A stretch of 64,000 bases of DNA from Ophiura sarsii (lineage: Eukaryota > Echinodermata > Ophiuroidea > Amphilepidida > Ophiuridae). The position numbers were made by a program, and so were the translations under genes. Every line of letters starts with the position of its first letter. Within the stretch, counting starts at the first letter, position 1. The DNA is taken from assembly GCA_035610835.1 (NCBI GenBank), contig CM069444.1:1538614-1602613 (forward strand), given 5' to 3'. This document shows positions 34,301-46,300 of this stretch, piece by piece. The notes beneath the pieces were generated by a model. It was given only the letters and a program-made list of their open reading frames with translations. It ran no database searches and was not told the origin of the DNA.

Positions 34301-37300
34301 AATGTTTGGATGGGGGGGGGGCCAAAAAAACCTGAAGCCATCTTGTTGATCTTAAATATTGAATATTGAAAATATTGACCAAAAAGTGCCAAAAAAATGT
34401 TTTTATCTCAAAAATCTCATTTTTGGCACTTTTTGGTCAATATTTTCAAAACAAACAAATTTTAAGCCAAAAAAAAAAATTCGCTCCTAGATAATTGACT
34501 TCAGATGATTTTGGTGAAATTTTGGAATTTTTAATAAAAAACTGATATTGTTAGGTTGTCTGAAAATTTTTGACGCCAAAAAGGTGATTTTTGGGCAAAA
34601 ATGTAAAAAACACTAATTTTAGTGAAATTTGATACCAAAAATGGATTCTCTGACTCGTTTCATTACAAAAAATGTATACTTTTATGTACATCACATTCAT
34701 AATTTAAAAGTTACAGTGCTTGATAATTTGGCGCCAAACAGGGTTGACACCAACCTTAACTGTACAAAATGCATTCAAAAATATGCGTAGCTCGCAAAGA
34801 ATTGTGTTTATCTCGATAATGACCACCTTTTTCAACGGTACTCTGTTGAAAAAGTGCAAAGTTTCATTTTGTATACAGGTTCTGTAGGTGTCACAATTTG
34901 CAATGCTCGGTCCGAACGTTGCCTACCTAACATGATCCAAGTTTCATTTTACACCCCCAAATGAATTTGCCCTCTTCACCCTTTAAATGGTTAATGTTTC
35001 TAAAATAAATTCACCCTTTCAATTGTTAATGTTCCTAAAATAAAAGTTCACAAAAATATTTTTTTGCAATACGATTTGTCTTTCTACACCAGGGGCAGAT
35101 TTGGGTGGGGGCGCGAGTGGCACGTGCCCCCCCCCCCCCCCCCCTATGTTTGACAAGGCGCCTGCGCCCCCTTATTGTTTACAAGGGCGCCCTTTTTACA
35201 GGACTTCTGCGTCTCCCGCCCTATTTTTTACTATGGCGCCTTTTTGACATGGCGAAAACGCCTTTTTGACAGGGCGAAAAACGTTTTAAAAAGCGTGTAA
35301 AACATGTCAAAACGTGCGAAAACGTGTAAAAAAAATCGCAGGGGCTTCCACCCTCTCCACCCCCGCTTTAGCGTTCCCATATTAAGAAATCCTTCAACTC
35401 TTTTTTTTGCCCCCCGGCCCTCAATTTGCCCAGCTCCCCCCCCCCCCCCCTCCCCCATTTAAGTATTTCTGATCGCCCCTAAACAAATCTGACGGTAAAG
35501 GCACCATTCTTTTGTGAAATATCACTTTAGTTCAGTAAGTTCTTGAAATGAAAAAAAAAAAAAAATGTTTTGAATTTGTAGTAGGCCTACTGTGAAACTG
35601 ATTTTAAGCTGTTTCCATGCGGGAGAACAATAACATACATACATACATAAGAGGATTTATAGGGCGCCTAATCATGAATATCTAGGCGCCATTACAAGAA
35701 TGAGAAGCCACAAACAGCGTCCGAATTAAGGAAAAAATCTTTTGCCCGGCAGATTTGTTGGTTGCCCGTTCTGTAAAATATTTAAATGGAAGTGTTTCAC
35801 TTCTTGTAAAAAAAAATTGGTTGCCCACCGGGCAACCAAATAAGTACATGTTGGTTGCCCGGTGCTAATTTTGGGTGTCCCGGGCAACCGGGCAACCACT
35901 TAACGCGAACGCTGGACAAACAGGCAAGAGAAACAAAAACAAAATACAAGCTGCATGCACTGGTCGCAGAAATGAAATTTAAAATTCGGCAGTCCAACAC
36001 GTAGGCCTACGAATCATATTTACTAGCGCTGAAAATCCCAAATAACGAACTGATAACAACGAAAAATAGAAGGAAAAAAATCGGTGATGCAAAAGTATCT
36101 TGTAAGTAAATTAATTTTCAGGAAAGGAAACAGTTCGTAAAGGTATATCGCATTTTCGTACCAAGTAGGTCGAAGACGTACCTTGCTCGCCAAGTAAACA
36201 ACAGCTTATCGCACTTTGCATGGGACATTCCCTGCAACCGAAAGTTTAGCCGTCCGGAAATTGATTTCAGTCGATCCCACAATGCAATGCGTGTTAAATA
36301 AAACCAGGAACCGCGTATTGCCTGCAATAGATGAATAACTTGCGCGCGATAGCTTACACATTTACTAATTAAAATAACGTTTGCCTTTACTAGGGTATAC
36401 GTTTTAAATGGTAATGGTGCCCGTCTGGACAGACTCGAAATTAAGGATAGTACGATGTACGATGTCGTATCGGCACCATACATAATTTGAATTTGATAAG
36501 GTGATACCCTAGCCTATACCCTATCCAGAAATTCACTTAAATTAACATGGTTTTAAAATGTAAGTTACGTTTATTTAACCACGAGCTCGGTTACATGGGC
36601 GATAAAACTACGAGCTAATTCTCGCAAATTAAAACTACACTGTTAATTTAAAGTTAGCTTATATTTATACTGTAAATTAGCCCACTGTAAACAGCATTGA
36701 ATCCTGACCTTATCCACTTCACTGATCATGAACAATTTCTGTCGTTCCGTATAGAGATCAGAATGGATATTTGACAACATAACCTTTTATATTTAATGGT
36801 AATATCTGACAGCATCCCAAAATGAGAGTTGGGATCTCGGATCGTATCGAACAATTTTGAAGAAAAGCAAATGAACACAGTTGGTATTCCAGGATGAGGC
36901 ATACATTATACCGATGCTTAAACTCGTTATGGGAATATGGACAGCACACTATAGAACCAGATGGGAAATAGTAGGATAAATTTGATTGTTTCTTGAGCTT
37001 AGACTAGTAAGCTACATTGTAATTCAAGTAAAAAATGTTAAATTATGTTTTAGTTGTCTATTTGGGATATAAACATTCATTAACAAATATGGTGCGCAAC
37101 TGCGTGCAGTATAAATATATTGAATTCAGAATTCAGTGTGCTGTATTTTTAAATAAAACAAAACTGCAAATCAAGTTCCATTTGTGACAATTAAAACAAC
37201 AACATACACAGGGGCGGACTGGGACCTGAAAGCGGCCGTGGCAAAATTATTAAAGCGGCCCTTTGTGACCATGTCAGGCAGAAGTATGTCGTCCCGTAGG

Positions 37301-40300
37301 GTCAAAAATTTCGCACGGTCACAAAATTTCGCACGGTCACAAAATTTCGCAGTCACAAATTTTCGCACGGTCACAAAATTTCGCACGGTCACAAATTTTC
37401 GCACAGTCATACATTTTTACACGGCCACAAAATTTGAGTAACCGGCCCTGAGAGGCCCAAAACCAAGCGGCCCATGTGGCGATCGCCACAACGCCACAGT
37501 GGCCAGTCCGCCCCTGAACATACATTACAACTTACATTATTACAACTTACACAACACCTTAAACTACAACATAAATGGAAACAATTACAAGCATTCATTT
37601 GAACAAGAAGGTTTTGAGTATTGTTTTGAATTGATCGGTTGATGCTGCGGAACGGATGGTGGATCTTATTCCACAGCTTCGGTGCTGCCACTGCGAAAGC
37701 CCGGTCGCCATAAGAAGATGTTTTGACAAGAGGACCAGGTTTTAAAGGGGTTTTAAAGCGAGTTGGCTTGCAGAGCGAAGCGATCGATACGAGGTAAATG
37801 AGATGAGGTTACGGATGCAAGCAGGAGCATGTCTATGAACTGCTTTATAAGTTAAAAGTAGTATCTTAAAGTGAATTCTGTCCTTGACGGTCAACCAGTG
37901 GAGATCATGAAGAGTAGGTGAGATGTGTTCGCGGCGTTTGGTACCTGTGATAAGACGAGCGGCTGAATTTTGAACTCTCTGAAGAGATGACAGGAGGTTG
38001 TCTGGCAATCCATATAAAAGTGAGTTGTTGCAGTCTAGATGAGAAGAAACAAATGCGTGGGCAAGGCGCTCCGTAGATCTCCGATCTAAATACTTGCGAA
38101 TACGACCGATCTTATAGATGCCAAAAGATGCCCTCCGACATATATGTCGAACATGGTCTTTTAACTGCAGGTGTCATCAAGCAAAACGCCTAGGTCTTTG
38201 GCAGAGCTTGTAGCAGATAATATATCGGAACCACCAATGTTGATTGTAGGTAACGCAGTATAAGTCCGGAATTTAGAGCGGAAGTGAATGACTTCAGTTT
38301 TTGAGTCATTTAACATGAGTTTATATTTGTGATTGCCCAGGAGCGAACATCCGCAATACAAGATTCAAGTTTATTAACAGCTTCAGATTGGTGAGTTGAT
38401 TCCATGGTCAGATACATTTGAGTGTCGTCGGCATAGATGTTATGGTGGATATTGCGATGAGAATTTATGACGTCACTCAGTGGTGCGCTATACATAATGA
38501 AATCAAACGGTCCTTTAACAGATCCTTGGGGAACACCCCAAGGCAGAGGGAAAATGTAAGAGATGGAATCTTCGATGACAATGGCTTGATTGCGACTGTC
38601 CAGGTATGAAACACACGATTTCAAAACAGTACCACAAATGCCATACCTCCTTTGAAATCTTTCAAATAACATGGTGTAACATGGTGTCAAAGGCAGAGGA
38701 ATAGTCTAGTAATACAAGCACAGCTTCATGGCCTTTATCCAGCGCGAGTAACAATTCATTTGTAACACACAGCAGATCAGTTTCTGTTGAGTGGAATTGT
38801 CTGTACGCAGATTGGCAGTAGGCACTGTACCAGTTGAAAGCGATAGGTTTATCATTTTGGTGATATGTCAAAGCAGTACGTCAACACAGTTTTTGGCCAG
38901 CATATAGTAGGTATTGGATCGAGCTGGCATGACTTAGTTGCACTCTCGTTGATAACTTTGCGAACAGTCTCCTCAGATACTTGCTTGAAATCAGTAAAAC
39001 TGCTGATACATGATTCAGTTAAGGCGATAGTCGAAGGTGGGGTGCTTATGTTGTCGAGTTTCTCACATATCACTTTAATGTTGTCATGAAAAAATGAGCT
39101 GTGTGATCAGGGAGGATGCGAGATGAATCCGCAGAGAACAATTTATTCACAATACGGAACAAGTTTAGCAATCTCATTACGGTGGTAAAACAATTTGCCT
39201 GTTCAAGCATATCTTTATGCTTTACACTTGTCCCTGTAAATTTGTCTGTCAATTTCTAAGCCAGACTTAAGCATCTTACGTTCCAGTCTCCGTTTATGAG
39301 ATTTCGCTTCTTGAAGCTCATCTGTATACCAGGGTACTATTGGCCGGACAGTGACCACCTTTGTTCTTACAGAGGCATGCTGATCGAGAAGAGCACGTAA
39401 AATGCTATTGTACTGATTCACGAGATCACAGGCAGTTTCAGCTGGTGCAAGTACAAGGGCAGATTCATGGATGTCATTTTTGAATTTTTTAAGATCTATA
39501 TCAGATCGATAAAGTGCGTTTCGGTTGTTCGCGCGCGACCGCGAAATGATCAGATGGAAGACCACGCACAATATCGATGTGTCGGACAAGATCTTCCATT
39601 TTATGCGAGATTAGAAGATCGAGGGTGTGTCCATCCACGTGAGTAGGACCCTCTACATCAGGCCTTCTCAAATGGTGGCGCGCGCGCCACTTGTGGCGCA
39701 TTGCATCAGTCCAAGTGGCGCGCGGAAGGACGCATGAACAAACAAAACAATAAAATTTGGGGTTATATTTCGCGATATTCGAGGTTTTTTCGCAAGAAGG
39801 ATGAAGAGCCACTTCAGCCACTAACTGCAGTGGGGTAAGTCATGATTATTAGTAGTAGGCCTATTGCTTATCACTACATTTGCTACCAGTTTTTGTACAT
39901 TTTACCATCAACATCTCTTTATTTCTTGTACCATATTGCATGCAAATATAGCTCTCCTTAGCCTCTTAAAAGGGGGTAAACCCATGAGCTTCCAGGGAGC
40001 TTCGCCCCCTGGACCCCCTCCAGGGCCCCTGGACCCCACCTGTTATTCACTACGCTCGCGGGGATAGTGGCGCTTCTAGATCACTAACATCTCAAAAGTG
40101 GTGCTTCACAAAATCTAATTGGGAAGGCCTGCTCTACATGCTGGAGAAGACAGCATGAATCAAGCAGTTGTGTAAATTGTTTAGCATCGTTGTCATTGTT
40201 TAGGGGATGGCTGTTGTTGTCATGGATACCTGATGACGGTGTTGATGGAGACATTGTCCCCTGGAGCCATAGTCTGCCCGGTACAGTAAAGTATAGGTTG

Positions 40301-43300
40301 GTGTCTGGCACTCATCTATGTCTGATAGGACACACAGTCGCCCTGGAGCCATAGTCTGCCCGGTACAGTAAAGTATAGGTTGGTGTCTGGCACTCATCTA
40401 TGTCTGATAGGACACACAGTCGCCCTGGAGCCATAGTCTGCCCGGTACAGTAAAGTATAGGTTGGTGTCTGGCACTCATCTATGTCTGATAGGAGACACA
40501 GTCGCCCTGGAGCCATAGTCCGCCCTATACAGTAAAGTATAGGTTGGTGTCTGGCACTCATCTATCACATCCCTTAGAAATTTGAAATTTGGGACATAAT
40601 AGCAACCGCCCTCTGTTGATTTTTTAACACAAACAAAATCAGCTGTGTTGAGCGTGGTGGCGTTATTCAGGGATGACAATAGTATACGACCACGGGCCTA
40701 CATGTTATAAACATAGGTCGCTACAGGTGTTGAAACAATGAAAGGTGACATTAAATTAGAGAATTCACCAATGATAGATCTTAGATCAGTATGCCAGTAT
40801 TATTGAAGAAATAGGGGTGTCTAAACGACTTCTTCATGCTATCAACACCCAAATGCTGAGCTACTTCGGCCATATCTCACGTCGCAAGGGTAACAACCTA
40901 GAGAAGATGGTCATGCAAGGCATGATTGAAGGGAAGCGTAAGAGAGGCAGACCTCGTTCCCGGTGGATTGACCAAATAAAATTGATTACTGGACACCCTC
41001 TCCGTGATTGTTACTCCTTTGCTGAAAATCGTTATTTGTGGCGTAGTATCTGTAAGGTCACGAGCTGTCAGTCATGACAGGACCGAACCAACCAACCAAC
41101 CAGATCTTAGATCATTGACGCATTGGATGAAGAAAATACTGAACTTCAACGCTAAACATTTTCGTGGAGAATTGCTCATCAGAAGAAATACAGCAGTTGC
41201 TTAAACTTTCCTAATTTGTCTTCATCAGATTTAATTTTCATGTATTACCATGCGTTGAGCTTCGTCGATTTCTCAGCAATTTTGTGTATAGATCGTTAAA
41301 ATCGGCTAACTAAATCGTCTATTATAGTGACACCAGTAATCGATTTTGAGAATGTAATACCTATACATTATAATCTTGCGCTCCTCTGGCAGTTCCCTCC
41401 GTAGCTCAATCGATAAGAGCGCTGTCTATGAATGCAAAGATTGCTGTGCTGCTGCTGGTTCGAATCCGCTTAGAATCACCTTTTTTTTTAAAGTAAAGCA
41501 ACACGCAAGTCAAACGAGGGCGTCTTGAAAATAATTCCTCTCTAAGGGATGTGCTAGGGGGGCTGGGGTACCGCGCCATTTTGCAATATTTTGCGAAATC
41601 GATCGTGGTTATCACGTGATACGTATCGTGGAAAAATAATGTACACTGTTTAAACGAAATGCACTGTGGGATTGTGTTACCAGCCTAAAATTATAGAGGT
41701 CGCAAACCCGGTCGCAAACTTGCTTATATTGAGCCTAGCTATAACAAGCTAAAAGTGACATCTCTGAATGTATTACCAAAGTGTGAAATTGTTGGACACA
41801 CTGGTAAAATGGTTTTACAACAAGTTTTGCTATCATATTATCAAACTGAACTCAAGTTAAATCACTCTATATCGAGCAATAATATAATTGTTTACGCATT
41901 TTAATTGTTTAGACAAAGTTAAATAAATCAAGGATACATTTATGATAGATAAATAAATAAAAAGAAAACTATAAACGCATGAGCGGCATTTATAATTGAT
42001 AAAAATTGACATAACAATGATGTTACATTAATATACCATTAAGTTTAAAAAATAGAAAAATAATGGGAATATTCGAAACCGTGATTTCCGATTGCCAACG
42101 ACATGGCCAACCTACGCACGCCACAGAGATTTACGACTGTAATTGTGATCGTTTTATTATTTAACCATGTCCATTTATTTATAACGAACGGATTTTTATT
42201 GTGCCATTTTTGCCAAATGTGTGTGTTGCTTTCGCACAAAATGTGTTTGTATTAGATTATAATTCTTATTTTTAAAAGAACGGTAATTTTTTTTGACATT
42301 TTCGAGAGAAAAAAATGGCGTAACCCTGATACGGTAAACGCCAGCAGTGTGGTGTCCGCGTCAGGGATAAAGGGATAAGAAACTCCAAGACAAAACCCCG
42401 ATTCTCTTGACCTTAATAGTTTGTCGCAACTGGTATAGGTGGCGCGCTATCATTTCCAAATAGTTGGGGGCCAAGGGATTATTTAGTTCACATTCTTCTA
42501 AAAACACCAAATTGGACCCATATGTTGCTCGAACCATGATACTCTTTTGATTTTTGATGGATGCCAAAATTGGAGCCTTCTGGGAGGGACGGCCATATTG
42601 GCCAATTCCAATATGGCCGCCATACTGGGGGATCAAAAATTCAAATTGCTTCAATTAAACTGACAAGCATACCAAATTGTTTGTCCGATGTGTGGTTACT
42701 GAGGTGAGCAAAACGTGAAAAGGTCGTTGACCTTTGCTTTTGGGGGTCAAAATTTGAACATGCTCCGATTTTGTCAAATTGTTCGTCAGATCACAATGGT
42801 TCAAGAAATGGTAATTGTTACCACCTGGAGTCGTTTTGTGCCTTTTACAGGGTCGAAAGGTCACAATCCCTATCATACGCCTATATACGCCCAAAAGCAA
42901 AGGTCAACGACCTTTTCACGTTTTGCTCAATATCTCAGTAACCACACATCGGAAGCGGTCCTGGTGGTCAGACAAACAATTTTCAGCTATTTAAAGCAAA
43001 TTTGAATTTTTGCTTCCCCAGTATGGCGGCCATATTGGAATTGGCCAATATGGCCGTCCCAGAAGGCTCCAATTTTGGCATCCATCAAAAATCAAAAGAG
43101 TATGGTATGAGCAACATATGGGCCAAATTTGGTGCTTTTAGACGAATGTGAACTAAACCTTCCCTGTGATGCCTTAACAGCCCCAACTATGATTGCTTAA
43201 TCGCTTGTCGCAACTGTTATAGAGTGCGCTATTTTATGGGCCAAATCTAAACAATGCACAGATTGTGAGATTCAATCGCCTGTCCGCGTGGGCAAGCATA

Positions 43301-46300
43301 CAGATGATGCTAAGCAAATCCAGCATATAAAACAAAAAGTGTTCCTAATGGGACTCGAACCCACAACCTCTCGCTCCTCAAGCGACTTCCTTTCCATTAC
43401 ACTAACCGTGCTAATTGAAAAAATTTAACGCAAATAATTTATTTATATCATGGGTCATGGGTTAATGCACTGTGTTAAATTCTACAATCCCGGCCGCCAC
43501 TCTGTTCAAAGGCACAAAAAAGTGGACTTATTTTATGCTTTTTTTGCAATTCTGGGGTGTGTGGATCGTGTTTTTTTATCAAATTGGTTAGATATCCGTC
43601 CATTTTAGAACATATGAAATTTAAAGTGCACCCACACACCCGGGAAAGTATGCTGCCAAGGGCATATATTTTGCACGTAAATCCAATACAAAAGTTCAGA
43701 AAATCGACCAAAATATGACGTCATGACCATTGCTTCGAGACAAAATGGCGCGGTACCCCACCCCCCCCCCCCCCCCCCCCTAGGGATGTGCTATGTCTGA
43801 TAGGACACACAGTCGCCCTGGAGCCATAGTCCGCCCTATACAGTAAAGTATAGGTTGGTGTCCAGCACTCATCTATGTCTGATAGGACACACAGTCGCCC
43901 TGGAGCCATAGTCCGCCCTATACAGTAAAGTATAGGTTGGTGTCCAGCACTCATCTATGTCTGATAGGACACACAGTCCCCCTGGAGCCATAGTCCGCCC
44001 TATACAGTAAAGTATAGGTTGGTGTCTGGCACTCATCTATGTCTGATAGAACACACAGTCGCCCTGGAGCCATAGTCCGCCCTATACAGTAAAGTATAGG
44101 TTGGTGTCCAGCAGTCATCTATGTCTGATAAGACACACAGTCGCCCTGGAGCCATAGTCTGCCCTATACAGTAAAGTATAGGTTGGTGTCTGGCCAATGG
44201 TGTTCCAGGACTGTTTGGATGGGGGGGGGGGGGGGGGGGGCCAAAAAAACCTGAAGCCATCTTGTTGATCTTAAATATTGAATATTGAAAATATTGACCA
44301 AAAAGTGCCAAAAAAATGTTTTTATCTCAAAAATCTCATTTTTGGCACTTTTTGGTCAATATTTTCAAAACAAACAAATTTTAAGCCAAAAAAAAAAATT
44401 TGCTCCTAGATAATTGACTTTAGATGATTTTGGTGAAATTTTGGAATTTTTAATTAAAAACTGATATTGTTAGGTTGTCTGAAAATTGTTGACGCCAAAA
44501 AGGTGATTTTTGGGCAAAAATGTAAAAAACACTAATTTTAGTAAAATTTGATACCAAAAATGGATTATCTGACTCATTTCATTACAAAAATGTATACTTT
44601 TATGTACATCACATTTATAATTTAAAAGTTACAGTGCTTGATAATTTGGCGCCAAACAGGGTTGACACCAACCTTAAAACCTGCAGTAAATATTCGCGCG
44701 CAAAAAATTTGACTTTTTTAACTAAACTGGTCATGAAAAACTATCCTGAAGCCATCTTGTCAAGCTTGAATAATGAAACATTGAAACTAATGCGCGAAGT
44801 ACGCAAAAATTGACATTTCTAACACTTAAATTGGTCCAGTATGACGTTTTTAACGTCCCCAACATAATTTTTAGAATATTTGGCATGGTTTGAGGGTCAT
44901 TATAATAACCTGTAGAAAATATGCGCGCGGAACGCTCACTATTTTTCAGTTTTTGAACTAAAATGGTCATAAAAAAACTGTCCTGCAATGCCATCTTGTT
45001 AAGCTTGAATATTGAAACATTTAAATTAATGCGCGCGATGTACGCAAACATTGACATTTCTAACACTTGAATGGTCCAGTATGATGTTTTTAACGTTCCC
45101 ACATAATATTTAGAATATTTGGTGTGTTTTGAGACCCATTATAATGTTGAAACCTGTTGAAAAAGTGAGCGCGAATCGAGCAAGAAAAAAAAACAGTTTT
45201 TAAACAAAAATGGTCCAGAAAAAACGTTCCTGAAGCCCTCTTTATGAAACATTGAAACTAATACGTGCAACTCGCGCAAAAATTGGCATTTTTAACATTA
45301 TAAGGTCTAGTATAACGTTTTTAATGTCCCTCACATTAAAATTATGGGGACGTGACCCCATACCCCCCCCCCCCCCATTTGCACCGCATATATCCCTACC
45401 CTTCCTCCTCCCCTGCCTCCTTCTCTTCCTCCTTCTCCTCTTCCTCCTTCTTCTCCTCTTCTTCCTTCTTCTCCTCTTCCTCCTTCTCCTCTCCCTCCTT
45501 TTTTTTAACACTTTTTTCAATGGGGGGGGGGGGCATGGCCTGCTGGGCCCCCCCTGGATACGCAACCGTGTCTGGCACTCATCTATGTCTGATAGGACAC
45601 ACAGTCGCCCTGGAGCCATAGTCCGCCCTATACAGTAAAGTATAGGTTGATGTCTGGCACTCATCTATGTCTGATAGGACACACAGTCGCCCTGGAGCCA
45701 TAGTCCGCCCTATACAGTAAAGTATAGGTTGGTGTCCAGCACTCATCTATGTCTGATAGGACACACAGTCGCCCTGGAGCCATAGTCTGCCCGGTACAGT
45801 AAAGTATAGGTTAGTATTATACAGGGCCCTTGGAAGTATATTTTGTATGGGGGTGCTGTAAATTGGTAAGTCTTCACCACTACGGCGTGGGCCCCTCTTA
45901 AGGGCCCTTGACGGAGGTTCAGGGTAGGAGCCCCTGAAGCTGTTGGGTTTTAGCATGTTTGAATGGCCTAGAAAAGCTCTCCTTGCTATGAATATTTACA
46001 TTTATTTGTAATGAACTTTGACTTGGTTCAGAGACAGTATGGGTTCAGGGGGCGAAGCCCCATAAAGCTGTTGGGTTGTAGAAAGTTTAAATGGCCTAGG
46101 AAAGCTCTCCTTGCTATGAATATTTACATTTATTTTTAATAAACTTTGGCTTGGTTCATAAACACTCTAAAATACGAGAGACACTAATGAAAGATGAAAA
46201 AACTACAACGCGCGAAGCACGCAAAAAAATCCATCCAGCTAAAATGGTAAGCATCTTGTTATGCTTGAATGATTAAACATTGAAACTGATACGCGCGAAT

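Larger units (their letters stand above)
33120..36345. repeat. Outer inverted repeat of a 3.2-kb composite
   Basis: A ~115-bp segment at 33120-33235 (GCAATACGCGGTTCC, GCGTTGCATTGTGGGATC) recurs inverted at 36228-36345 (GATCCCACAATGCAATGCGT, GGAACCGCGTATTGC). Between them lie the TTAA foldback, poly-C tracts and an hAT-like MITE. It may be the subterminal part of a larger transposon. Confidence 0.6.

Noticed and set aside
36118..36483. 121-codon minus-strand frame
   Set aside because: It covers an inverted repeat segment shared with 33120-33235, where the same DNA is read differently; no domain.
39501..39821. 106-codon minus-strand frame across the hAT boundary
   Set aside because: It joins LINE endonuclease to hAT end sequence through the insertion; neither part is a host protein.
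45396..45664. Lys/Arg/Glu-rich and Leu/Ser/Phe-rich frames
   Set aside because: Translation of a pyrimidine microsatellite.
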